A DNA stretch of 64,000 nt from Salsipaludibacter albus (GCF_019798055.1 NZ_JAHOPH010000016.1:1-64000); one strand, 5' to 3'. Positions 32,567-41,774 are shown, counted from the stretch's first letter. Numbers and translations are program-made. The notes: a model not told the origin generated them from the sequence alone.

Positions 32567-34381
32567 ATGCCTGCACCGTCGCGTTCTCGCCACCCGTCCG
32601 CCGCCAGCGTCCGCTGGTGGGACCGCCGACCGGGCCGACTTGCCGTCGTCGTCCTGGCGCTGTTGACCGCCATGGCGACCCCCGCCCTGGCCCAGGACGC
32701 GCTGCCGCAGGCCGTCACGACCGAGCGCGAGATGGTCGTGACCGCCAACCCGCTGGCCACTGCGGCCGGCGAGAAGGTCCTGCGCACCGGTGGCACGGCG
32801 GCCGACGCCTACGTGGCCGTGCAGGCCGTGCTCGGGCTGGTCGAACCCCAGTCGAGCGGGCTCGGTGGCGGCGCCTTCATGGTGTGGCACGACGGGACGA
32901 GTGGCGAGACGACCACCTACGACGCCCGCGAGAAGGCACCGATGTCGGCGACCGAGGACCGCTTCGCCGGCCTGGGATTCGTGCAGGCCTGGCAGTCCGG
33001 GCTGTCGGCGGGCGTTCCGGGCACGCCGATGCTGATGGAGGAGGTGCACGAGGCCCACGGCCGGCTGCCGTGGCAGCGCCTGTTCACCGACGGACTCCGG
33101 CTCGCCCAGGGTGGCTTCGAGCTGACCCAGCGCACCTCCGACCAGGTCGCCGGACTGCTGGCCAACAACACCAGCTGCAGTGACCGGCTGTACTTCCGTG
33201 ACCCGGTCGCGTTCGACTACTTCACCAACGGGTCCGAGACCGACTGTGCCGCCAAGCCGGCCGGGACCACGATGCGCAACAAGGACTACGCCGACACGCT
33301 CAAGCTGCTGCGCAACGACGGTGCCGACGGCTTCTACACCGGCCACCTCGCCGAGTCCATCGCCGAGGCGGTCCAGACCGACCCGAACATCCCGGGCGAC
33401 ATGACCACCGCCGACCTCGCCGCCTACGACGTCGTCGAGCGCGAGCCCGTCTGCGAGGACTACCGCGGCCACGAGGTCTGTGGCATGGGCCCGCCGTCGT
33501 CGGGCGCACTCGCCGTCGGCCAGATCCTCGGCATCCTCGAGCACTTCGACCTCGGCGACGACCCGCTGGGGGTCGAGGCCGTGCACCTGTTCAGCCAGGC
33601 CGGCCGCCTCGCCTTCGCCGACCGCAACCTCTACGTCGCCGACACCGACTTCGTCACCGTCCCGGTCGAGGGCATGCTGGACGAGGCCTACCTCGCCAGC
33701 CGCGCCGCCCTGATCACCGACATGGACATGGGCACGGCCCTGCCCGGCACCCCGCCGGGCGAGTTCGACCCGACCGCGCCCCAGCCCGCGTCGACCGAGA
33801 ACGGCACCAGCCACGTGTCGATCGTGGACCGGTGGGGCAACGCGGTGTCGGTCACGACCACCATCGAGTCCTCGTTCGGCAACGGCGTCATGGTCCCGGA
33901 CGGCGGGTTCCTGCTCAACAACGAGCTGACCGACTTCTCGTTCGCGGCGACCGCGGCGGACGGCACGCCGATCGCCAACCGCGTCGAGCCCGAGAAGCGC
34001 CCACGCAGCTCGATGTCGCCCACGATCATGTTCGACGAGTCGGGCGAGCTCGAGCTCGTGACGGGGTCACCGGGTGGGTCGCGGATCATCGGCTACACCG
34101 CCCAGTCGATCATCAACGTCGTCGACTTCGGCCTCGACCCGCAGGAGGCGATCAACGTCCCCCACCACCAGAACCGCAACGGCTCAACCGAGCTCGAGGC
34201 CCCCATCCCGGGGGTGACGTGGGACTACGACGTCGACGCACTCCGGGCCGCGCTGCAGGCGCGGGGCCACAACGTGACGGTCGGCAGCCTCGAGAGCGGC
34301 CTGTCGCTGGTCGAGGTGGTCGACGACGGCCTGGTCGGTGGCGCCGACCACCGCCGCGACGGCGCCGTCGGTGGTCGCTGA
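32567..34381 (+). CDS. ggt: exported gamma-glutamyltranspeptidase
   Basis: A 604-residue gamma-glutamyltransferase. The signal peptide ends LLTAMATPALA before QDAL. The proenzyme is full length; autocleavage and catalysis are expected at T414 in ENGTSHVSIVD, matching E. coli Thr391 of the T-T-H motif. The substrate loop SSGLGGGAFMVWH and the oxyanion pair in SPGGSRIIGYT are present. The enzyme splits the gamma-glutamyl bond of glutathione or related peptides outside the membrane, releasing a dipeptide and glutamate. ATG 32567 has a GGAGAAGGA site. Its place after a peptide importer and before hyuAB supports gamma-glutamyl peptide use. Confidence 0.93.
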   Translation: MPAPSRSRHPSAASVRWWDRRPGRLAVVVLALLTAMATPALAQDALPQAVTTEREMVVTANPLATAAGEKVLRTGGTAADAYVAVQAVLGLVEPQSSGLGGGAFMVWHDGTSGETTTYDAREKAPMSATEDRFAGLGFVQAWQSGLSAGVPGTPMLMEEVHEAHGRLPWQRLFTDGLRLAQGGFELTQRTSDQVAGLLANNTSCSDRLYFRDPVAFDYFTNGSETDCAAKPAGTTMRNKDYADTLKLLRNDGADGFYTGHLAESIAEAVQTDPNIPGDMTTADLAAYDVVEREPVCEDYRGHEVCGMGPPSSGALAVGQILGILEHFDLGDDPLGVEAVHLFSQAGRLAFADRNLYVADTDFVTVPVEGMLDEAYLASRAALITDMDMGTALPGTPPGEFDPTAPQPASTENGTSHVSIVDRWGNAVSVTTTIESSFGNGVMVPDGGFLLNNELTDFSFAATAADGTPIANRVEPEKRPRSSMSPTIMFDESGELELVTGSPGGSRIIGYTAQSIINVVDFGLDPQEAINVPHHQNRNGSTELEAPIPGVTWDYDVDALRAALQARGHNVTVGSLESGLSLVEVVDDGLVGGADHRRDGAVGGR

Positions 34382-34425
34382 CCCCCTGCGGCCTCGGGGT
34401 CGGGAGGGGGACCATCCGGACGGGT

Positions 34426-34454
34426 CGACCATGGTGGGGGTGCCACCATGGTCG
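34426..34454. promoter_or_regulatory. perfect 12-bp inverted repeat between ggt and the PspC gene
   Basis: CGACCATGGTGG (34426-34437) and its exact complement (34443-34454) flank five bases. It starts 45 bases after the ggt stop and ends 62 bases before the PspC start; it can act as terminator for ggt or operator for the next gene. Confidence 0.7.
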
Positions 34455-34516
34455 GTCCGGAGGTCGCCCGCGTCCGCGTCGGCGACCTCGCCCCGTCCAC
34501 CCGGAAGGTCCCACCC

Positions 34517-34690
34517 ATGAGCACGCTCACCCGACCCCGTGACGGTCGGCTGATCGCCGGTGTCTGCGCCGGCCTCGCCAACCGCTTCAACATCTCGCCG
34601 TGGATCGCCCGCGTGCTGTTCCTGTTCGTGCCCGGTCCCAACCTGATCGTCTACGGGGTGCTGTGGATCGTCATCCCCGAGGAGGACTGA
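34517..34690 (+). CDS. PspC-domain mini membrane protein
   Basis: A 57-residue protein consisting only of a PspC domain: RLIAGVCAGLANRFNISPWIARVLFLF followed in the same helix pair by the YGVLWIVIPEED ending. PspC domains are known from phage-shock envelope stress responses and act at the cytoplasmic membrane. ATG 34517 has an AAGG site. No other psp genes are near. Confidence 0.85.
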   Translation: MSTLTRPRDGRLIAGVCAGLANRFNISPWIARVLFLFVPGPNLIVYGVLWIVIPEED

Positions 34691-34710
34691 GGACCCGCCC
34701 GCACGGGCAG

Positions 34711-34716
34711 TAGGGT
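34711..34716 (+). promoter_or_regulatory. -10 (TAGGGT) for hyuAB
   Basis: TAGGGT lies 40 bases before ATG 34757 and just after a small GCCCG/CGGGC hairpin (34697-34708) that may end the PspC message. Confidence 0.48.
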
Positions 34717-34756
34717 CGCACCCGGCCACCCACCGCCCGCCGCCGAGGTTGCGACC

Positions 34757-36919
34757 ATGCCCGACGTCACGCCGCCCGACGACGGGCGCCGTCACGTCCG
34801 CATCGGCGTCGACACGGGTGGCACCTTCACCGACGTGGTCGCCTTCGACGAGCGCACGGGTGTGCTCACCACGACCAAGACGCCGTCCACGCCGGCCGAC
34901 CCGGCCCGGGGCTTCATGGCCGGGATCGACAAGATCCTCGGCCAGCTGGGTGGCGACGGCAGCGACGTGGCCGCCGTGACCCACGGCACCACCGTGGCCA
35001 CCAACGACCTGCTGGAGGACAAGGTCGCCCACATGGGCCTGGTCACCACGGCGGGGTATCGCCACGTGCTCGAGATCGCCCGCCAGAGCGTCCCGGACGG
35101 CTACGGCAACTCCTACTTCTGGGTCAAGCCCGACCGGATCGTCCCGGTCGACCGGGTCCGCGAGGTCGCCGGACGCCTGGACGTCGACGGCACCGAGGTC
35201 ACGCCGCTGGACCTCGACCAGGCCCGTGCGGTCGCGGCGTGGTTCCGGGATCGCGGGATCGACACGATCGGGGTGTGCCTCCTGCACTCCTACGCCGACA
35301 GCTCGCACGAGGAGCAGTTGCGCGACGTCCTGGCGGAGGTCCACCCGGACGCGGTCGTGTCGATCAGCTCCGAGGTGCTGCGCGAGTACCGCGAGTACGA
35401 GCGCACCGTCACCACCCTCGTCGATGCCTCCGTCAAGCCCCGCGTCGCCGCCTACATCGAATCGATCCGGCGACGTCTCGACACCTACGTGTCGACAGAG
35501 GATGGCGCCCCGAAGGCTGCCGACGGAGCATGCGGGCCCGGAGGGCCCGCGTTCAGCATCATGAAGTCCAACGGCGGGGTGATCAGCGCCGAGGAGGTCG
35601 TCCACCAGCCGATCACGACGGTGCTGTCCGGCCCGGCCGCCGGTGCGCTGGGCGCGGCCGTCATCGCACGCGAGGCGGGCTGGGACCGGCTGTTGACGTG
35701 TGACGGGGGCGGGACGTCCACCGACGTGTCGGTGGTGCTGGACGGGCGCCCGACCCTGACCACCGAGGGCTCGGTCGGACGCTTCCCCTCCAAGATCCCG
35801 ATGATCGACATCGTCACGGTGGGCGCGGGCGGCGGGTCGATCGCCTGGCTGTCACCCGAGGGGACGCTGAAGGTCGGCCCCCGGTCGGCCGGCGCCGACC
35901 CCGGGCCGCTGTGCTACGGACGGGGCGGGACCGATCCCACCATCACCGACGCCCACCTGGTCCTGGGCCGGATCCCGCCCCACCTGCTGGGCGGCGAGAT
36001 CCCCCTGGACGTCGACGCTGCCCGGACCGGGATCGCCGACCTGGCCGGCCGCCTGGACATGGACGTCGAGGCGTGCGCCCGCGGGATCCTCGAGATCTCG
36101 GCCTTCAACCAGGCCAACGCGATCCGCCAGGTCACCGTCCGCCGGGGACTGGACGTGCGCGACTTCGCGATGGCGGCGTTCGGCGGCTCCGGGCCACTGC
36201 TGGTCTGCCGGCTGATCGACGTGCTGGGGCTGGCCGCGGTGGTCGTCCCGCCCGACCCGGGCAACCTGTCGGCCTTCGGGCTGCTGACCGTGGACGTGCG
36301 CAACGACTACGTCCAGACGGCGGTCGCCCGAGACACCGACCTCGACCTCGCCGCGGTCGGTGCCGTCTACGACGACCTGCGTGACCGGGCCGCCGACGCG
36401 CTGGTTCGCGAGGGCTTCGACCAGGCGGACCATGTCTTCGAGCGCACCGCCGACCTGCGCTACGACGGCCAGGCCTTCGAGGTCCGGGTCGACGCGCCCG
36501 CGTCCGGCCCGGTCGACGCGACGTTCCGCGACGCCGTCGTCGAGGCGTTCCACGACGCCCACGAGCAGCTGTACGGCTACGCCTATCGCGACGACCCGCG
36601 CCACCCGGTCGAGTGGGTCAACCTGCGCGTCACGGGGGTCGGGCCGATCACCCGGCCGCGGCTCCCGCGGCTGGACGCCCGGGACGACGGCACGGTCGCC
36701 GACGCCCGCTCGGGGACCCGGCGGGTCCACTTCACGGACTGGCACGAGGCCCCGATCTACTGGCGCGGTGACCTGCGGGCCGGCGACGTTGTGGACGGGC
36801 CCGCGGTGGTCGAGGAGTTCGGCTCGACCATCCCCGTGCACGACGGCTTCCGGGCGACCGTCGACGAGCTCGGCAACATCGTGGTGCGCGTGCGGGACGA
36901 CAGTGGGGAGCCGGCATGA
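34757..36919 (+). CDS. hyuA: hydantoinase/oxoprolinase A subunit (HyuA)
   Basis: A 720-residue HyuA-type ATPase. RIGVDTGGTFTDVVAF near residue 15 and VTHGTTVATNDLLEDK near 75 are the family's nucleotide-binding signatures; LTCDGGGTSTDVSVVLDG and GAGGGSIAWL mark the second actin-like domain. With HyuB it opens cyclic amide rings (5-oxoproline, hydantoins) or carboxylates ketones, using ATP. ATG 34757 gives the conserved N-terminus. Its neighbour ggt makes 5-oxoproline a plausible substrate. It overlaps hyuB by four bases. Confidence 0.92.
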   Translation: MPDVTPPDDGRRHVRIGVDTGGTFTDVVAFDERTGVLTTTKTPSTPADPARGFMAGIDKILGQLGGDGSDVAAVTHGTTVATNDLLEDKVAHMGLVTTAGYRHVLEIARQSVPDGYGNSYFWVKPDRIVPVDRVREVAGRLDVDGTEVTPLDLDQARAVAAWFRDRGIDTIGVCLLHSYADSSHEEQLRDVLAEVHPDAVVSISSEVLREYREYERTVTTLVDASVKPRVAAYIESIRRRLDTYVSTEDGAPKAADGACGPGGPAFSIMKSNGGVISAEEVVHQPITTVLSGPAAGALGAAVIAREAGWDRLLTCDGGGTSTDVSVVLDGRPTLTTEGSVGRFPSKIPMIDIVTVGAGGGSIAWLSPEGTLKVGPRSAGADPGPLCYGRGGTDPTITDAHLVLGRIPPHLLGGEIPLDVDAARTGIADLAGRLDMDVEACARGILEISAFNQANAIRQVTVRRGLDVRDFAMAAFGGSGPLLVCRLIDVLGLAAVVVPPDPGNLSAFGLLTVDVRNDYVQTAVARDTDLDLAAVGAVYDDLRDRAADALVREGFDQADHVFERTADLRYDGQAFEVRVDAPASGPVDATFRDAVVEAFHDAHEQLYGYAYRDDPRHPVEWVNLRVTGVGPITRPRLPRLDARDDGTVADARSGTRRVHFTDWHEAPIYWRGDLRAGDVVDGPAVVEEFGSTIPVHDGFRATVDELGNIVVRVRDDSGEPA

Positions 36920-39762
36920 GCGACCAGGCGAGCCCCCGCGGCCGGGCCGGCGACCATCCGTTCGACCCGGGCACCGGCAACCTCGGACCGCTCGACGACG
37001 CCGCCGACACGATCGATCCGGTCGTGCTCGAGATCGTCCGCGGCACGCTCGCGTCGATCGAGAAGGAGGTCGAGGACGCGATCGGCCGGACGTCGCGGTC
37101 GCCGATGATCCGCGACGCGCACGACTACCGCGCCGGGATCCACGACCGCCACCTGCGCAAGCTGACCGGGCGGTCCTACTCGGCCCTGGTCCAGCCGATC
37201 GTGCGGGACTTCCCGGTCGAGGAGATGGTCCCCGGCGACGTGTTCTTCCACAACGACGTCTACGGGTCCGAGGGCGGCATCGGCCACCTCCCGGACCTGT
37301 GCATCACGGTCCCGGTGTTCGCCGATCCCGACCCCGACGACGGGGACGCGTCCCTGCCCGTGCTGGCGTTCGTGCAGGCGTTCGGCCACCACGACGACAT
37401 CGGCGGTGCCGTGCCCGGCTCGATGCCCAGCGACGCCACCTCGGTGTTCGTCGAGGGCCTGATCGTCCCCCCGATCAAGCTGTGGGACGCCGGTGTGCCC
37501 AACCGCGCGGCGCTGACGATCATGACCCGCAACTCGCGCATGCCGGACTCGCTGGCGGGTGACCTGCAGGCGGAGGCGTCGGCCTGCCTGATGGGCGCTC
37601 GCCGCGTCGCCGAGCTGTTCGCCCGCTACGGCACCGATGTCGTCGAGGCCGCATTCGACGAGATCGTGGCGACCTGCGCCCGGACCTACCGCCGCGAGAT
37701 CCTGTCCCGGATCCCCGACGGCAGCTGGACCTGGGAGGACTACGCCGAGCACGACGGGGTCGACGAGCCCCGGCTGCACGCCCAGCGGATCACCCTCACC
37801 AAGACCTCCGACGACACCCTGCCCGACGGTGGCGGGCGGTTGACGATCGACTTCGCCGGCACCTCGCCTCAGGCCCGTGGTCCGATCAACCACGTCGGCG
37901 ACCGGGCCGACGGGAACTTCCTGAAGAAGTGGCTCGCCCCGATCCTGCGCAACCTTGCCGAGACACCGGAGCGAATGGCCGAGCTGGACGTCAACGAGGG
38001 CGTGGTCGAGTTCATCGACATGCGCTTCCCGGAGCCCGGGACCCTGCTGACCCCGAACTTCCCCGCCCCGACCAACGCCCGCACGTTCGTGATCCTGCGT
38101 CTGCTGGGCGTGCTGGCCGGGGTGCTGGCCAAGGCCGTCGACGGCGAGATGCCCGCCGACCAGGAGACCATCCGCTACACGGGCGTGTACGGCACCCGGG
38201 CGGACGGCTCGTCGTACCTGATGCGCGAGGTGCTCGGTGGTGGCTCCGGGGGGCGCCCCTACGCGGATGGCGAGGACACCATCCACGTCGTCCCGGACTC
38301 GCGCAACCTCCCCACCGAGTTCACCGAGTCCCGGTTCCCGTTCCGGGTCGAGCGGCTCGGGCTGGCGATCGACTCCGGGGGCCCGGGCCTGCACCGGGGC
38401 GGACTGGGCTACGACAAGCACGTCCGGATGCTCGTCGACGCCTCGTTCATGTCGATCGCCGACCGCTCGATCCTGTCGTGCTGGGGCGTGCGTGGTGGAC
38501 GGGCCGGCCGACCGTTCCGGGTCACCATCGACCCCGGCGGCCCGGACGAGCGCGAGGTGGACGCGCTGGCCGACGACGCGCCCGTGAAGGCCGGCGAGCT
38601 GATCCGGATCCAGACCACCGGCGGAGGTGGGTGGGGCGACCCGCTGGAGCGCGACCCGGCAGCGGTGGCCCGGGACGTGTGGTGGGAGAAGGTGTCGGTG
38701 GACGGTGCGCACGACGACTACGGCGTGGTGTTCACCGACGACCTGGCCGACGTCGACGTCGCCGACCTGCACGACGCCCCGGCCGTCGACCACGACGGCA
38801 CGGCCGCGCGACGGCAGGCGATGCGCGACGAGCGCGGCGAGCCGTCCTTCTTCGACCGCGGCCCCGGGTTCGCCCGCCTGCATCCGGACGGCGCCACCCA
38901 GGCCGACGTCGACACCCCGGCTGACCCGACGTCCGGGTCGGGGTTGGCCGCGGTGCGTCGTGGTCTGGTTGGATGCGACCGGCGGGCCCGACGGTCCGGC
39001 GACCCCACCCACGACGGGCTGACGATGCTGATCTCGACCATGCAGGTGCAGGAGGCCCAGCACGCGCTGATGGCCGACCTCGACGGCCTGGCCGACGCCG
39101 ACCTGGCCGCACCGAGCAGGTGTGAGGGCTGGACCCGTGGCCACGTGCTCAGCCACGTCGCCCGCAACGCCGACGCGCTGGTCAACCTGTGTCGCTGGGC
39201 GTTGACCGGTGACCCCACCCCGATGTATCCGTCCCAGGAGTCCCGCAACGCCGACATCGCTGCCGGCGCCGAGCGGGGCATCGACGAGATCGTCGCGGAC
39301 CTCGAGGCGACCAACGAGCGACTGCTGGACGCCATGGGGGAGGTGGAGGGCGCCGTGGCGGTCGACCCGTCCGTCGCGGCCCGCGACCTGCGACTCGGGG
39401 ACCTCGAGACGGGTCGGGTGGTCCCGGCACGCGACCTGCCGTGGCTGCGGTTGCAGGAGGTCCAGGTGCACCACCTCGACCTGGACCTCGGACTGCGCCC
39501 CCAGGACTGGATGCCGGCCTGGGTCGCCGCCGGGCTGCCGCGGGTGTGGCGTCGGATGGCCGGGCGACTGGACGACCCGCCTCGGCTGGTCGTGCGTGGG
39601 CCCACCGGCGACGACGTCATCGATCCGGCCGGCAGCGGGGCCACGATCGTCGGCACCGCCCCGGACCTGCTCGTGTGGCTGCTCGGACGCTCCGACGCCG
39701 ACCAGCGTGCCCGGCTGTCCGTCGAGGGTGGTGGGGACCTCCCCGCGCTCCCGGCCTACTGA
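36916..39762 (+). CDS. hyuB: HyuB subunit fused in frame to a mycothiol-dependent maleylpyruvate isomerase-like domain
   Basis: A 948-residue open frame. Residues about 30-680 are hydantoinase B: TIDPVVLEIVRGTLASIEKE, HNDVYGSEGGIGHLPD, VFFHND and GGGGWGDPLERDP near its end, all normal for the family. With no stop codon the frame runs through about 25 residues of Arg/Gly-rich sequence into residues 704-948, a DinB/MDMPI domain (SRCEGWTRGHVLSHVARNAD, then QEVQVHHLDLDLG with likely metal ligands). This looks like a true fusion as sequenced; a frameshift near the junction (38920-39020) or separate translation from ATG 39025 are alternatives. The HyuB part works with HyuA. Confidence 0.85.
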   Translation: MSDQASPRGRAGDHPFDPGTGNLGPLDDAADTIDPVVLEIVRGTLASIEKEVEDAIGRTSRSPMIRDAHDYRAGIHDRHLRKLTGRSYSALVQPIVRDFPVEEMVPGDVFFHNDVYGSEGGIGHLPDLCITVPVFADPDPDDGDASLPVLAFVQAFGHHDDIGGAVPGSMPSDATSVFVEGLIVPPIKLWDAGVPNRAALTIMTRNSRMPDSLAGDLQAEASACLMGARRVAELFARYGTDVVEAAFDEIVATCARTYRREILSRIPDGSWTWEDYAEHDGVDEPRLHAQRITLTKTSDDTLPDGGGRLTIDFAGTSPQARGPINHVGDRADGNFLKKWLAPILRNLAETPERMAELDVNEGVVEFIDMRFPEPGTLLTPNFPAPTNARTFVILRLLGVLAGVLAKAVDGEMPADQETIRYTGVYGTRADGSSYLMREVLGGGSGGRPYADGEDTIHVVPDSRNLPTEFTESRFPFRVERLGLAIDSGGPGLHRGGLGYDKHVRMLVDASFMSIADRSILSCWGVRGGRAGRPFRVTIDPGGPDEREVDALADDAPVKAGELIRIQTTGGGGWGDPLERDPAAVARDVWWEKVSVDGAHDDYGVVFTDDLADVDVADLHDAPAVDHDGTAARRQAMRDERGEPSFFDRGPGFARLHPDGATQADVDTPADPTSGSGLAAVRRGLVGCDRRARRSGDPTHDGLTMLISTMQVQEAQHALMADLDGLADADLAAPSRCEGWTRGHVLSHVARNADALVNLCRWALTGDPTPMYPSQESRNADIAAGAERGIDEIVADLEATNERLLDAMGEVEGAVAVDPSVAARDLRLGDLETGRVVPARDLPWLRLQEVQVHHLDLDLGLRPQDWMPAWVAAGLPRVWRRMAGRLDDPPRLVVRGPTGDDVIDPAGSGATIVGTAPDLLVWLLGRSDADQRARLSVEGGGDLPALPAY
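39025..39762 (+). CDS. alternative separate gene: mycothiol-dependent maleylpyruvate isomerase-like protein
   Basis: If the junction in hyuB is not a real fusion, the DinB-fold domain could be made alone from ATG 39025 (245 residues, start MLISTMQVQEAQ) or ATG 39040. Proteins of this size are usually free-standing in actinobacteria and use mycothiol in thiol transfer or isomerisation. No clear ribosome site precedes 39025. It occupies the same reading frame as the end of hyuB and the two calls exclude each other only in part. Confidence 0.45.
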   Translation: MLISTMQVQEAQHALMADLDGLADADLAAPSRCEGWTRGHVLSHVARNADALVNLCRWALTGDPTPMYPSQESRNADIAAGAERGIDEIVADLEATNERLLDAMGEVEGAVAVDPSVAARDLRLGDLETGRVVPARDLPWLRLQEVQVHHLDLDLGLRPQDWMPAWVAAGLPRVWRRMAGRLDDPPRLVVRGPTGDDVIDPAGSGATIVGTAPDLLVWLLGRSDADQRARLSVEGGGDLPALPAY

Positions 39763-39783
39763 CGTGCGACGTCCGGACACGCC

Positions 39784-40461
39784 ATGACGACGGGCCCGGG
39801 GGGGCTGGACGAGGACCAGTTCGGCCGGACGGTCGAGTTGCTGGTCGCGGGCGACGAGGACCTCGCGGGCATCGTCACGCGTCACGGCCGCCCCGGCTTC
39901 TGGTCGCGGCCGGCGTCGTTCGCGACGCTGGTGCTGCTGATCCTCGAACAGCAGGTGTCGCTGGCGTCGGGCAAGGCCGTCTTCGACCGGCTGCGTGACC
40001 GGGCCGGAAACGTCCGCCCCGCCGACGTCGCCGCCGTGCCCCACGACGACCTCCGCGCGGTCGGCATGACCCGCCAGAAGGCCGGCTACGTCGCCGACCT
40101 CGCCCGCGGGATCCTCGACGGGTCGGTCGACTGGGAGGCGATCACCACCGGGGACCGGGCCGCCACGCAGGAGGCGCTGCTGGCCGTGCGGGGCATCGGG
40201 CCGTGGACGGCCGAGGTGTGGTTGCTGGCCTGTCGGCGGATGCCCGACGAGTGGCCGGTCGGCGACCGGGCCCTGCAGGTCGGCACCGCGGACGTCGTCG
40301 GCCACGGCGAGCCACTCGTCGGCGACGACCTGCGCCGGGTCGGACGCCGCTGGGCACCGCACCGGTCGACCGCGGCCCGGCTCGTGTGGCACGACTACCT
40401 GGCCCGTCGTGACCGGGCCGAGACCGTCGTCGAGGGACTGGACCACCCGGTCGAGGACTGA
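39784..40461 (+). CDS. DNA-3-methyladenine glycosylase II (AlkA-like HhH-GPD)
   Basis: A 225-residue helix-hairpin-helix glycosylase. The hairpin motif LAVRGIGPWTAEVWLLA and the following Asp in WPVGDRALQ match the HhH-GPD fold and its catalytic aspartate; TLVLLILEQQVSLASGKAVF is the usual AlkA 'ILeQQvS' segment. It removes alkylated bases from DNA. The AlkA N-terminal beta domain is absent, as in short actinobacterial forms. ATG 39784 is 22 bases after the preceding stop, so it may be co-transcribed with hyuAB. Confidence 0.9.
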   Translation: MTTGPGGLDEDQFGRTVELLVAGDEDLAGIVTRHGRPGFWSRPASFATLVLLILEQQVSLASGKAVFDRLRDRAGNVRPADVAAVPHDDLRAVGMTRQKAGYVADLARGILDGSVDWEAITTGDRAATQEALLAVRGIGPWTAEVWLLACRRMPDEWPVGDRALQVGTADVVGHGEPLVGDDLRRVGRRWAPHRSTAARLVWHDYLARRDRAETVVEGLDHPVED

Positions 40462-40491
40462 CGCGGGGCATCGCGCAGGCGACTGGAGTCC

Positions 40492-40497
40492 TAGCCT
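40492..40497 (+). promoter_or_regulatory. -10 (TAGCCT) for the CoA-transferase gene
   Basis: TAGCCT lies 34 bases before GTG 40532, followed by a good GGAGGAGG ribosome site. Confidence 0.45.
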
Positions 40498-40531
40498 CGG
40501 CCCCGTCGCCCACCCCCGTGGAGGAGGTCCC

Positions 40532-41689
40532 GTGGTCGCCACCCCCGGCCCACTGACCGACGTCGTCGTCATCGACCTGACCCGTGCCCTGTCGGGCCCC
40601 TACGCCACCATGATGCTGGCCGACGCCGGGGCCGACGTGGTCAAGGTCGAGCGGCCCGGCACGGGCGACGACACCCGGGGCTGGGGCCCGCCCTTCCTGG
40701 GCGAGGGCGACGAGCGCGAGTCGTCGTACTTCCTGGCCGTCAACCGCAACAAGCGCTCGGTCCAGCTCGACCTCAAGCAGCCCCACGGCATCGCCGCACT
40801 GCGACGCCTGCTGGCCGACGCCGACGTGCTGGTCGAGAACTTCCGCCCCGGCGTGATGGCACGGCTGGGCCTCGGACCCGACGACCTGGCGCGCGACTTC
40901 CCCCGGCTGGTGACCCTGTCGATCACCGGCTTCGGCGAGGGGGGACCGGACGGGGGGCGGTCCGGGTTCGACCAGATCGTGCAGGGCGAGGCCGGGCTGA
41001 TGTCGATGACCGGTCACCCGGGCGGCCAGCCGACCAAGTTCGGCGTGCCGATCACCGACGTCCTGTCGGGGATGTTCGGGGCGTGGGGGGTCGTCAACGC
41101 GCTGTACGAGCGTGAACGCACGGGTCGTGGCCAGCGGGTCACGACGTCCCTGCTGGCCTCGGCCGTGGCGGTGCACGCCTACCAGGGGACCCGCTGGACG
41201 CTGGGTGGTGAGGTGCCGGGGCTGGAGGGCAACCGCCACCCGTCGATCGCCCCGTACGGCGCGTTCACGTGTGCCGACGGGTGGATCACCGTGGCGGTCG
41301 GCTCCGAGGGCCTGTGGGCCCGCTTCGCCCCGCTGGTGGGCCTGGCCGTCGACGACCCCCGCTTCGCACGCAACCAAGACCGGGTCGCCCACGTCGACGA
41401 GCTCGAGACGGCGATCAACGGTGCCCTGGCCGGGGCCGACGTCGACACGTGGATGGCGCGCCTGCACGACGCCGGGGTGCCGGCGGGACGCATCAACAGC
41501 ATGGACCGGGTCTATGCGCTCGACCAGCTGGACCACCTCGACATGCTCGACGAGGTGGACCATCCGACCGCCGGCACGCTCCGCCTGCCCGGCTCCCCGG
41601 TGCAGTGGTCGAGTCGTGCCCAGCGGGAGGTGGTCGCCCCGCCGCGGCTGGGTGAGCACGACGACGAGGTGCTGGGTCCGGACGACTGA
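40532..41689 (+). CDS. class III CoA-transferase (CaiB/BaiF family)
   Basis: A 385-residue family III CoA-transferase. Typical segments are VVVIDLTRALSGPYATMMLAD, NRNKRSVQLDLK, VLVENFRPGV and the catalytic Asp147 in GFDQIVQGEAGLMSMTG. It moves CoA between an acyl-CoA donor and a carboxylic acid through aspartyl-CoA; substrates unknown, with formyl-, carnitinyl- or succinyl-CoA types all possible. GTG 40532 is preceded by GGAGGAGG. Confidence 0.92.
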   Translation: MVATPGPLTDVVVIDLTRALSGPYATMMLADAGADVVKVERPGTGDDTRGWGPPFLGEGDERESSYFLAVNRNKRSVQLDLKQPHGIAALRRLLADADVLVENFRPGVMARLGLGPDDLARDFPRLVTLSITGFGEGGPDGGRSGFDQIVQGEAGLMSMTGHPGGQPTKFGVPITDVLSGMFGAWGVVNALYERERTGRGQRVTTSLLASAVAVHAYQGTRWTLGGEVPGLEGNRHPSIAPYGAFTCADGWITVAVGSEGLWARFAPLVGLAVDDPRFARNQDRVAHVDELETAINGALAGADVDTWMARLHDAGVPAGRINSMDRVYALDQLDHLDMLDEVDHPTAGTLRLPGSPVQWSSRAQREVVAPPRLGEHDDEVLGPDD

Positions 41690-41738
41690 CGATCCATGAC
41701 CGACGGGCGAGTGGCCGGACGGGCGCGAGGTCGGGGCC

Positions 41739-41744
41739 TAGGGT
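41739..41744 (+). promoter_or_regulatory. -10 (TAGGGT) for the SRPBCC gene
   Basis: TAGGGT sits 30 bases upstream of GTG 41775 in the 85-base gap after the CoA-transferase gene. Confidence 0.45.
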
Positions 41745-41774
41745 GATCGCTGTCGCCGACACCGGGAGTCCCCC

